This document shows, piece by piece, positions 8,122 to 13,215 of a DNA stretch of 13,215 nucleotides. Each line of letters begins with the position of its first letter. Position 1 is the stretch's first letter. The notes beneath the pieces are model-generated. The model had not been told where the DNA came from and did no database searches. It saw only the letters and a list, made by a program, of their open reading frames with translations. The DNA comes from an uncultured Collinsella sp. (GTDB taxonomy: Bacteria; Actinomycetota; Coriobacteriia; Coriobacteriales; Coriobacteriaceae), in contig CABVCF010000056.1 in assembly GCA_902496775.1 (NCBI GenBank), positions 1 to 13,215 of the forward strand. The letters are read 5' to 3'. The position numbers and the translations under genes are program-made.

Positions 8122-8135
8122 AGTTTTCAACAGGT
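8122..8135 (+). repeat. Origin 14-mer, copy 3 (DnaA-box-like)
   Basis: AGTTTTCAACAGGT is an exact inverse complement of the two copies upstream of the ATPase gene. Its core TTTTCAACA differs from the E. coli DnaA box TTATCCACA at two positions. It ends 12 bp beyond the dnaA stop and is bracketed by a 7-bp inverted repeat (8095-8101 and 8133-8139). Confidence 0.7.
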
Positions 8136-8147
8136 GTCTCTATTTCC

Positions 8148-9872
8148 CTACGAGCGCAGTGTAATTTTATCGCGCAGCGACTTGAGGTCTTCGGTGACGG
8201 TGCGGTCTTCCTGGATCATCTTCTGGACCTTTTTGTAGCTCGTGCTGACGGTTGAGTGGTTGCGGTTGCCAAATTCGGCGCCCACCGCCGTGGTCGTCAT
8301 CTCGCACATCTCGATGGCCAGGTAGATAGCGATATGGCGTGCTTTGGCGATATTGGCGTTGCGACGCGGGCCGATGAGCTCCTCGTGCGTTACGCCGTAC
8401 TGCTCTTCGATGACGGACTGAACCGTCTGGACGTTGATCTTTTTGGCCGATGTGTCGAAGTACTGGCTGGCGATGGCATCGATATCGTCAAAGGTGAGCT
8501 CCCCGCCCTCGCGCTCGCGGTCGCCCGCCTCGCCGGCGCAGCGCTCGCAAAAGCTCTCGAGTTCGCGGATGTTGGTGCCCGAGACCTCGGCCATGTGTTT
8601 AAAGTGCTCGTCGGTCAGGTGCCCGCCGTCGCCCCCATAGGCCGCCAGCAGCGAGTCGTCGCCCGCCTCGGGAGCGGCGACGATGGTGTTCTCGTAATAG
8701 CGCTGCAAGATCTTGTATTTCATCTCGTAGCTGGGCTCTGCGACCAAGCAGAGCATTCCGGCGTTGAAGCGGCTGGTCAGACGCTCGTCCATGCTCAGGT
8801 CCTTGGGGGCACGGTCTGCCGCGATGACGACCTTCTTGTTGTTGCGGATGAACTCGTCCATGAGCTGGAAGAAGTAGTCCACGCTCGCGCGCTTGCCGAT
8901 GATGTTTTGGATGTCATCGATGATGAGCACGTCCACGCCGTGGTACGCCTGCATGATGGGGGCGTTGCTCTTCTTTTGACGGTCGAACTCGGTCATCAGG
9001 TCGTCCAGATATGCCTGGGAGTTGGCGTACTTGACCTTGATCTCGGGCGACTTCTCGGCGAGCTCGTTTTTGATGGCAAGCAGCAGGTGCGTCTTGCCCA
9101 GGCCCGATTTGCCGTAGATGAACAGTGATGTGCACGTGCCGCGCTCGTCCGCGAGGGCGGCAAACTTGAGTGCCGAGCGATAGGCGTGGCTGTTCTCGGG
9201 GCCGTAGACAAAGTTCTCAAAGGTAAATTTTGAGTTCGCGGCGAGCGGGGCTCCATCCGTATTCTGCTCGGCCGGCACGGTCGGTGCTGGCATGGGTGAA
9301 GCGGGGGACGCAGCTTGCGTGGATTTAGTCGGCGCTCCGCCCTTCATCTGGTTCATCATGCGACGAAAATCATCGGCCGAGAGCGTGTTCTTGATTGCAA
9401 TGCCCGAATCCGCGCCCGCCGCTGCGTCGTGAGCGATGGGCATGTGCGTGACGGGTGCGTTCGTTGACGTCGCCGCCGCGGTCGGCAACGGTGCCATGGT
9501 TTCACGGGAAACATCGCTGTGCTGGTGCTCGATTGTCGGCACGTCGCCTGCGGAGGCCGGTGCCGCCGGGGAAGCGGCGGGAGCCGTGGCGGGCGCCGTC
9601 GCGGCAGCGGATTCCGTTGCGGCGCCTTGCGGTGCCACGATGTCGAGCGCGATCGGTGCAAAGGCGATTTCTTCCAGATAGGCCTCAATAGTCGGCTGAT
9701 GCTTTTTGAGCTGCGCGATGGCAAAGCGCGAGGGGGCCTCGATCGTGAGCGTATCTTCGGTCAGGCTTATGGCCCGCGATTGCCCCAGCATGTTGATGAG
9801 GCGTGCATCTTGGCCGTCGCGCTGGCAAAAGGCGATGGCATCCCCCAGGATGATGCTTGCTTCCTCGTCCAC
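8148..9872 (-). CDS. dnaA: Chromosomal replication initiator DnaA
   Basis: DnaA is the AAA+ initiator that binds origin boxes, melts the origin and helps load DnaB; it is also a transcription regulator. The product is 574 residues, longer than E. coli's 467 because of an Ala/Pro-rich domain II linker (about 80-212). Motifs are Walker A GKSGLGKT (254-261), Walker B VLIIDDIQ (315-322), sensor I near VIAADRAP (349-356), the arginine-finger segment DERLTSRF (362-369), sensor II TNIRELES (433-440) and the DNA-binding signature GNRNHSTV (535-542). Against the E. coli GGRDHTTV, the base-contacting Asp433 and Thr435 are Asn538 and Ser540; His434 and Arg399 are kept (His539, Arg504). Domain I (1-75) is divergent. 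The start is GTG with a GGGAGAG-like site, 15 bp after the stop of the ATPase gene, so the two are probably co-transcribed. DnaA-box-like repeats lie on both sides. Confidence 0.98.
   Translation of the reverse strand: MDEEASIILGDAIAFCQRDGQDARLINMLGQSRAISLTEDTLTIEAPSRFAIAQLKKHQPTIEAYLEEIAFAPIALDIVAPQGAATESAAATAPATAPAASPAAPASAGDVPTIEHQHSDVSRETMAPLPTAAATSTNAPVTHMPIAHDAAAGADSGIAIKNTLSADDFRRMMNQMKGGAPTKSTQAASPASPMPAPTVPAEQNTDGAPLAANSKFTFENFVYGPENSHAYRSALKFAALADERGTCTSLFIYGKSGLGKTHLLLAIKNELAEKSPEIKVKYANSQAYLDDLMTEFDRQKKSNAPIMQAYHGVDVLIIDDIQNIIGKRASVDYFFQLMDEFIRNNKKVVIAADRAPKDLSMDERLTSRFNAGMLCLVAEPSYEMKYKILQRYYENTIVAAPEAGDDSLLAAYGGDGGHLTDEHFKHMAEVSGTNIRELESFCERCAGEAGDREREGGELTFDDIDAIASQYFDTSAKKINVQTVQSVIEEQYGVTHEELIGPRRNANIAKARHIAIYLAIEMCEMTTTAVGAEFGNRNHSTVSTSYKKVQKMIQEDRTVTEDLKSLRDKITLRS
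9498..9513. promoter_or_regulatory. parS-like ParB-binding site inside dnaA
   Basis: GGTTTCACGGGAAACA matches the bacterial parS consensus TGTTTCACGTGAAACA at 14 of 16 positions. It lies in the part of dnaA coding for the variable domain II linker (residues VSRET, 121-125), where protein constraint is low. Known parS sites cluster near the origin and often lie inside genes. parA and parB are not in this window, but usually lie a few genes beyond jag in this gene order. Confidence 0.6.
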
Positions 9873-9887
9873 TGTCTCTCCCGTTCT

Positions 9888-11240
9888 TTAGCTCTGAGCT
9901 CGCACGCGAGCGGCGCCGAGTTCGGTCAGATGGTATTTCTGGCCATGCTTGATGACCAAGCCGGCCTGCGCCAAGTCATTGAGCGTGCGTGACCAAGTGG
10001 GGGCCGAGTTTCCAAACGCCCTCGCCAGATCGGTTGCACCGCACGCTTGATTTTGCGCTAGATAGCCCAGCGCGGCGTTGCCGCGATCGCTTACGAACAC
10101 GTCCGGTTGTGGCTGCGCATACTGATTTGCTGCATTAGGATACATCATTTGAGCTGCTGGTTGTTGAGAACTCTGCATCGGCGGCATTTGCTGTTGAAAA
10201 CTTTGAGGCCACTGTTGGTAAGGCTGCGGAGGCATCTGCTGGACCCAGGGGTTGTACTGCTGCTGCGGCATCTGCTGGTACGGCTGCTGATATCCCTGCT
10301 GGTACCGCTGCGGGAACTGCTGGCCGTACCCCAGTGGCGGCATCTGCTGATATGGATATCCCTGTTGGTACGGCTGATAGCCCATTTGCTGGCCACCCTG
10401 TGCCCCCGTCGCCTGCTGCATTGCTGATGTATCCTGATCCGCCAGCGGCATGGCCTCTGGCATGCTTAGCGGCATCGACATCGATGCCGCCTGGGGCTCT
10501 TGTGTAGGAAGCATTCCGGGTTGCTGCATCTGTCCCACGGGGGGCTGCATCTGCTGCGTTGCCATGGGCTGCTGCGCGAAAGCTCCCGGCAGGGGATATG
10601 TGGGCTGCTCCGTCTCGGGCCGCACGGCAGCACCGCGTCCGCCGGCACGCTCGATTTCCTGCACGCGTTTAGGGTCCAGGCTTACCGTAACCACGGTGCC
10701 GTTGCCCATGTTGTCCTCGATGGATACGGCACCGCCGGCGTTTTCCAAATACTCCTGCACCATGGGAAACCCTGCTCCGGTTCCACGGATATAGCGCTTC
10801 ATCTTGCTGTTTGCGCTGGTAACGCCAAAGTCGAAAGCGCGTTCCTTGTCGTCGATGCCGGGTCCTTGATCAGCAAAGCGGATGGTGTCTCCGCTGTCCA
10901 GAATCGAGATGATGGGCTCGGCAAAGTGCGCGTGGATAAAGTTTTCGACAATCTCGCGGATGACCATGAGTGAGATATGGCCACCTTGTTCTTTCATGCA
11001 CTGGTAGACGGTGTTGGTCGTCTCTTCCAAATACGTGCGGACATCTTGCGGATCAATGACGATCACACGCGGTGTCGACAGCATGTCGTCATAGACGGCG
11101 ATGCGCGCGGCGTACATGGCTTTCGGCGCCTGCGTGGTCGTCTGCTCGCCTTCCTCACGCTCTTCGCCCACGCCGGTGATGTGCTCGTTGTCGGGTGCCG
11201 GGTCTCCGGAATCGACCATGGTGTAAAAGTCGTCAGACAT
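9888..11240 (-). CDS. GHKL-ATPase / winged-helix protein of unknown function, upstream of dnaA
   Basis: This 450-residue protein is not one I can name. Residues about 85-190 form a GHKL (histidine-kinase-like) ATPase: N box REIVENFIHAHF (95-106, Asn100), G1 box ADQGPGI (123-129), G2 box RGTGAGFPM (152-160) and a closing GNGTVVTVSL (179-188). No phosphoacceptor His domain, receiver or membrane segment is visible, so it is a soluble ATPase closer in architecture to SpoIIAB-type switches than to a sensor kinase. Residues about 211-378 are a low-complexity linker rich in Gln, Tyr, Pro and Met, with repeated PYQQ, GYQQ and QQM units. Residues about 381-450 look like a winged helix (helices, then VIKHGQKYHLTELG as the wing). 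The gene ends 15 bp before dnaA, and its upstream gap carries DnaA-like boxes, so it is probably in the dnaA operon. I see no strong Shine-Dalgarno or promoter; TACTAT (11279-11274, minus strand) is only a possible -10. A regulator of initiation or an anti-sigma-like factor is conceivable but unproven. Confidence 0.85.
   Translation of the reverse strand: MSDDFYTMVDSGDPAPDNEHITGVGEEREEGEQTTTQAPKAMYAARIAVYDDMLSTPRVIVIDPQDVRTYLEETTNTVYQCMKEQGGHISLMVIREIVENFIHAHFAEPIISILDSGDTIRFADQGPGIDDKERAFDFGVTSANSKMKRYIRGTGAGFPMVQEYLENAGGAVSIEDNMGNGTVVTVSLDPKRVQEIERAGGRGAAVRPETEQPTYPLPGAFAQQPMATQQMQPPVGQMQQPGMLPTQEPQAASMSMPLSMPEAMPLADQDTSAMQQATGAQGGQQMGYQPYQQGYPYQQMPPLGYGQQFPQRYQQGYQQPYQQMPQQQYNPWVQQMPPQPYQQWPQSFQQQMPPMQSSQQPAAQMMYPNAANQYAQPQPDVFVSDRGNAALGYLAQNQACGATDLARAFGNSAPTWSRTLNDLAQAGLVIKHGQKYHLTELGAARVRAQS
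10107..10610 (-). repeat. Degenerate repeat tract coding for a Gln/Tyr/Pro/Met-rich linker
   Basis: Within the ATPase gene, codons about 211-378 are dominated by CAG, TAC/TAT, CCG and ATG in short recurring units such as PYQQ, GYQQ and QQMP, densest at about 10175-10390. The reading frame is intact. Such tracts vary in length between strains by slippage or recombination. The encoded segment should be disordered and resembles prion-like, self-associating regions in composition. Confidence 0.8.
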
Positions 11241-11321
11241 GCCGCTCGCAATCTTTCAAAAGGTTTCGAACAAATAGTAGCTCACCGTGCAATGTTTCTC
11301 ATCTTTCGACAACTTTTCAAA

Positions 11322-11335
11322 ACCTGTTGAAAACT
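11322..11335 (-). repeat. Origin 14-mer, copy 1 (DnaA-box-like)
   Basis: On the minus strand this is AGTTTTCAACAGGT, identical to 11375-11388 and to the inverted copy at 8122-8135. It abuts an opposed TTTTCAAAA, making a head-to-head pair. Confidence 0.72.
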
Positions 11336-11374
11336 TTGGAAAACAGACGAAAAGTTCTCAACATTGCCAACATG

Positions 11375-11388
11375 ACCTGTTGAAAACT
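11375..11388 (-). repeat. Origin 14-mer, copy 2 (DnaA-box-like)
   Basis: This is an exact direct repeat of 11322-11335, offset by 53 bp, which is about five helical turns, so the two sites would face the same side of the DNA. Confidence 0.72.
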
Positions 11389-11483
11389 CGATGAAATATC
11401 GTGAAAAGTTGCCATGTACTGCTAAATCGAGCTTGGCTTATGGGGGAACCGTGTGAACTGCGCAACCTTTTACCTTTGATTTC

Positions 11484-11513
11484 TTGACATTTGAACATTG
11501 ATTTCCCTACAAT
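11484..11513 (+). promoter_or_regulatory. rpmH operon promoter
   Basis: TTGACA (11484-11489), an 18-bp spacer and TACAAT (11508-11513) match the housekeeping sigma-70/sigma-A consensus at 6/6 and 5/6. Transcription should begin near 11520 and run rightward through rpmH, rnpA, yidD and yidC. It is the best promoter in the window. Confidence 0.88.
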
Positions 11514-11539
11514 CTTCAAGCTCACGTGTCTATATCTGC

Positions 11540-11557
11540 GTCCGCGTCCCCGCGGAC
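11540..11557 (+). promoter_or_regulatory. Hairpin in the rpmH mRNA leader
   Basis: GTCCGCG and CGCGGAC pair perfectly around a TCCC loop, between the predicted transcription start and the rpmH ribosome-binding site (11572-11577). No T run follows, so it is not a terminator. It may protect the 5' end or affect translation; no function is shown. Confidence 0.55.
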
Positions 11558-11585
11558 ACTCGAAATGCAGCAGGAGGAACTTAAG

Positions 11586-11720
11586 ATGAAGCGTACGTAT
11601 CAGCCTAATAAGCGTAAGCGTGCCAAGACCCATGGCTTCCGTGCCCGTATGGCCACTAAGGGTGGTCGTGCCGTGCTCGCTCGTCGTCGCGCCAAGGGCC
11701 GCAAGCGTCTCACTGTCTAG
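11586..11720 (+). CDS. rpmH: 50S ribosomal protein L34
   Basis: L34 is a small, very basic protein of the large ribosomal subunit that binds 23S rRNA. The 44-residue product begins MKRTYQPNKRKRAKTHGFR and ends KGRKRLTV, the nearly invariant family pattern at the usual length. AGGAGG (11572-11577) sits 8 nt before the ATG. An upstream in-frame GTG at 11526 would add 20 unrelated residues and is ignored. It is the first gene of the rightward unit, driven by the promoter at 11484-11513, with rnpA 20 bp downstream. Confidence 0.98.
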   Translation: MKRTYQPNKRKRAKTHGFRARMATKGGRAVLARRRAKGRKRLTV

Positions 11721-11740
11721 CAGCGATACACACATCTCGC

Positions 11741-12079
11741 ATGAAGACTATTAAGTCTCGGCAAGATTTCGAGCATGTGTTCAGTCAGGGGCGTCGTTTC
11801 AATCACCCTCTGATTCGAATGACCATATGTGAATCGGTTGGCGAAGGCGACTCCGGAAGGGTCGCCTTCGTTGGTGCTAAACGGCTCGGTTGTGCTGTCG
11901 TGCGCAACCGTTCTAAGCGTGTGATGCGCGAGGCCGCCCGCAGCTGCGGATTTCCCGTTGCGGGTTATGACATCATCTTGTTCGCAACTCCCAAGACGAG
12001 GGTTTCCTCGCCGCAGGAGATGGACAAGGCATTGCGTTCGCTTATGAAACGCGCCGGCGTTGCCGGGGAGGAGCGATGA
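11741..12079 (+). CDS. rnpA: Ribonuclease P protein component
   Basis: RnpA is the protein subunit of RNase P; it helps the catalytic RNA bind and cleave precursor tRNA 5' leaders. The product is 112 residues, typical in size. The RNR signature, RNRSKRVMRE (55-64), follows FVGAKRLGCAVV, with the N-terminal DFEHVFSQGRRF aromatic substrate-binding segment before it. No clear Shine-Dalgarno precedes the ATG, so translation may depend on coupling with rpmH. The end overlaps yidD by 4 nt (ATGA). Confidence 0.96.
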   Translation: MKTIKSRQDFEHVFSQGRRFNHPLIRMTICESVGEGDSGRVAFVGAKRLGCAVVRNRSKRVMREAARSCGFPVAGYDIILFATPKTRVSSPQEMDKALRSLMKRAGVAGEER

Positions 12080-12300
12080 GCAATCACGTTTTGCGACGTG
12101 TTGCCATCGCTCCTATTCGCATATATCAACAGGTTATTTCGCCCTTATTGCCTGACGCCTGCATTTATTACCCAACGTGCTCGCAATACGCCGTCCAGGC
12201 GATTGAGAAGTACGGTGTTTTGAGAGGCTGCTGGCTTGCCGTGAGGCGCATCGCTCGCTGCAATCCCCTGCACGTCGGCGGTTATGACCCTGTGCCCTAG
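12076..12300 (+). CDS. yidD: Membrane protein insertion efficiency factor YidD
   Basis: YidD is a small, membrane-associated protein that assists YidC-dependent insertion of membrane proteins. The 74-residue product has the family pattern: an amphipathic N-terminus (RVAIAPIRIYQQVISPLLP), the Cys motif YYPTCSQYAVQAIEKYG (31-47) and RCNPLHVGGYDPVP at the end. It starts within the rnpA stop (ATGA overlap), with GGAGGAG just upstream. yidC follows after 29 bp. The rnpA-yidD-yidC order is a standard one. Confidence 0.95.
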   Translation: MSNHVLRRVAIAPIRIYQQVISPLLPDACIYYPTCSQYAVQAIEKYGVLRGCWLAVRRIARCNPLHVGGYDPVP

Positions 12301-12329
12301 CGGGCACTCGCTATCGGAGGAAAACTTAC

Positions 12330-13100
12330 ATGTGGGATTGGATCGTTAACATCCTTTTCGAGCTGCTCAAGCTCATCCAGACCTTTGCGGTCGACTGGGG
12401 CCTGTCCATCATCATCCTGGTGGTCATCATCCGTCTGCTGCTGACGCCGCTTATGCTCAAGTCGACCAAGTCGACGGCTCGCATGCAGGTGCTGCAGCCT
12501 AAGATGCTCGAGATCCAGGAGCGCTATGCCGACGATCCCCAGCGTCAGGCCGAGGAGATGCAGAAGTTCTACAGCGAGAACAAGTTCAACCCGATGGCTG
12601 GTTGTTTGCCGCTGTTGATCCAGATGCCTGTCCTGTTCGCCCTGTTTACGTTGCTGCGCAACCTGCCGCAGTACTTTAACGACGGCACGTTCTCGTTCTT
12701 CAACATCCTGCCCGACCTGACCACCACGCCGAGCGCTTCCTTTGCCGATGGCTTTATGGTTGCGCTGCCTGCGCTGGTCTGCCTGATTCTGTTCGCCGTC
12801 CTGACCCTGATTCCGCAGCTCTATATGTCGCGCAACCAGACCGGCCAGCAGGCTCAGAGCATGCGTATGATGGCTGTTGTCATGACGGTCATGATGCTCT
12901 GGATGGGCTGGAGCCTTCCCGTTGGTGTTCTGCTGTACTACGACGTCTCGTCTGCTTGGCAGGTTATTCAGCAGATTTTTGTGACGCAGAAGGTCATCGA
13001 CAAGGCGAAGGCCGATGAGGAGGAGCGTCTTAAGAACGCTCCGCTGCAGGTTGAGGTCACTCGTCGCGAGAAGAAGCCGCGCCCGCACAAGAAGAAGTAG
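12330..13100 (+). CDS. yidC: Membrane protein insertase YidC (Oxa1 family)
   Basis: YidC inserts proteins into the cytoplasmic membrane, alone or with SecYEG. The product is 256 residues, the short Gram-positive form without the large periplasmic domain of E. coli YidC. The first long hydrophobic segment (about 23-42) holds the conserved Arg35 of the hydrophilic groove (VVIIRLLLTP). A charged coiled-coil-like cytoplasmic loop (45-84) precedes NPMAGCLPLLIQMPV (87-101). Further membrane segments lie near 101-112, 143-164 and 178-203. The tail is strongly basic (KKPRPHKKK). No lipobox Cys is seen at the N-terminus, unlike many Firmicute SpoIIIJ proteins. GGAGG lies 9 nt before the ATG. Confidence 0.97.
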   Translation: MWDWIVNILFELLKLIQTFAVDWGLSIIILVVIIRLLLTPLMLKSTKSTARMQVLQPKMLEIQERYADDPQRQAEEMQKFYSENKFNPMAGCLPLLIQMPVLFALFTLLRNLPQYFNDGTFSFFNILPDLTTTPSASFADGFMVALPALVCLILFAVLTLIPQLYMSRNQTGQQAQSMRMMAVVMTVMMLWMGWSLPVGVLLYYDVSSAWQVIQQIFVTQKVIDKAKADEEERLKNAPLQVEVTRREKKPRPHKKK

Positions 13101-13144
13101 TGGGATATCAATCTTATTTAGGTACCTAACTTTTGGAGTACGTT

Positions 13145-13215
13145 ATGTCTGAAGAGATCATCGAGGATATGCTTGAGGAGGTTGCCCCGCAGGTCGCGGG
13201 CGATTATCCCGAGAT
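13145..13215 (+). CDS. jag: Probable Jag/KhpB RNA-binding protein, 5' end only
   Basis: An ATG preceded by GGAG (13135-13138) opens a frame that runs off the window after 23 codons (MSEEIIEDMLEEVAPQVAGD, then YPE). Jag/KhpB, a KH-R3H RNA-binding protein, is the usual gene after yidC, and an acidic N-terminal Jag-N-like start is compatible. The visible part contains no diagnostic motif, so the name rests on gene order. The gap of 44 bp after yidC has no terminator, suggesting the same operon. Confidence 0.5.
   Translation, partial: MSEEIIEDMLEEVAPQVAGDYPE

Larger units (their letters stand above)
7910..8147. other. dnaA-dnaN intergenic half of oriC
   Basis: This 238-bp gap has candidate DnaA sites and an A+T-rich segment next to dnaN. 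Candidate boxes are TTTTCAACA (8124-8132), TTTTCCACG (8042-8050), TTTTCATCA (8070-8078), TTTCGACAA (8114-8122) and TAATCAACA read on the minus strand (7969-7977). The 14-mer AGTTTTCAACAGGT here (8122-8135) recurs exactly, inverted, upstream of the ATPase gene. Bacteria with dnaA-linked origins often use this gap for unwinding. The role is inferred, since the boxes are not canonical. Confidence 0.7.
11241..11483. other. Upstream half of oriC between the ATPase gene and rpmH
   Basis: This stretch makes up most of the 345 bp without a gene. It is crowded with DnaA-box-like sites: TTTCGAACA (11264-11272), TTTCGACAA (11304-11312), TTTTCAAAA (11314-11322), TTTTCAACA on the minus strand (11333-11325 and 11386-11378), TTTTCCAAA on the minus strand (11343-11335), TTCTCAACA (11355-11363) and TTTTCACGA on the minus strand (11407-11399). 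Boxes at 11314-11333 face each other. The remainder up to rpmH holds its promoter and leader. This is the classic dnaA-rpmH origin position, and these boxes would also let DnaA control the ATPase-dnaA transcript. The origin call is inference from position and repeats. Confidence 0.72.

Noticed and set aside
6944..8164. A 406-codon open frame on the plus strand opposite dnaN, running into the origin gap
   Set aside because: Antisense shadow of dnaN; composition is the typical His/Asp/Gly/Val-rich mirror and no start signal is present.
10107..10610. Short recurring units considered as a CRISPR array or non-coding tandem repeat
   Set aside because: The units are degenerate, lack uniform spacers and follow the codon frame of an intact gene; they encode the Q/Y/P/M-rich linker.
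11526..11585. GTG start giving L34 a 20-residue N-terminal extension
   Set aside because: L34 is almost always 44-50 residues starting MKRTYQP; the strong AGGAGG is placed for the ATG at 11586, and the extension contains the leader hairpin.
12297..13088. A 263-codon open frame on the minus strand opposite yidC
   Set aside because: Mirror of yidC, rich in Leu, Arg, Gln and His; yidC has motifs, membrane segments and a ribosome-binding site, and this has none.

Overview
This window is a bacterial chromosome-origin region, very probably from a Gram-positive actinobacterium of the class Coriobacteriia (Collinsella-like). That placement is an inference from several things: G+C-rich coding sequence, a gyrA-gyrB-dciA(DUF721)-recF-dnaN-dnaA arrangement facing away from rpmH-rnpA-yidD-yidC-jag, a single-pass-start YidC without a lipoprotein signal, and an extra ATPase gene between dnaA and rpmH. 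The species itself is not proven by the sequence.

Layout. On the minus strand, reading right to left from about 11240, the order is: a GHKL-ATPase/winged-helix protein of unknown function, dnaA, dnaN, recF, dciA, an intrinsic terminator (5084-5113), gyrB, gyrA and a second intrinsic terminator (29-60). On the plus strand, reading right from a strong promoter at 11484-11513, are rpmH, rnpA, yidD, yidC and the first 23 codons of a probable jag/khpB. Coding density is high. The only gaps of note are 11241-11585 (345 bp), 7910-8147 (238 bp) and 2849-3003 (155 bp).

Origin. The two larger gaps share a repeated 14-mer, AGTTTTCAACAGGT: two exact copies upstream of the ATPase gene and one, inverted, between dnaA and dnaN. 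It resembles a DnaA box (TTATCCACA family) but is not canonical. The dnaA-dnaN gap also holds an A+T-rich stretch with a run of five DnaA-trio-like triplets (7942-7956), with the order and polarity described for Bacillus subtilis. Together this looks like a bipartite oriC flanking an ATPase-dnaA gene pair. A 14/16 match to the ParB site parS lies inside the dnaA linker-coding region at 9498-9513.

How the genes work together. DnaA opens the origin, DciA helps load or activate the replicative helicase, DnaN is the sliding clamp, RecF acts in gap repair, and GyrA/GyrB remove supercoils ahead of forks. The rightward cluster makes ribosomal protein L34, the RNase P protein, and the membrane-protein insertion factors YidD and YidC. 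The least understood gene is the ATPase next to the origin: a soluble GHKL domain joined by a Gln/Tyr/Pro/Met-rich low-complexity linker to a C-terminal winged helix. It is the best candidate here for an undescribed function. No tRNA, rRNA, CRISPR array or insertion sequence was seen.
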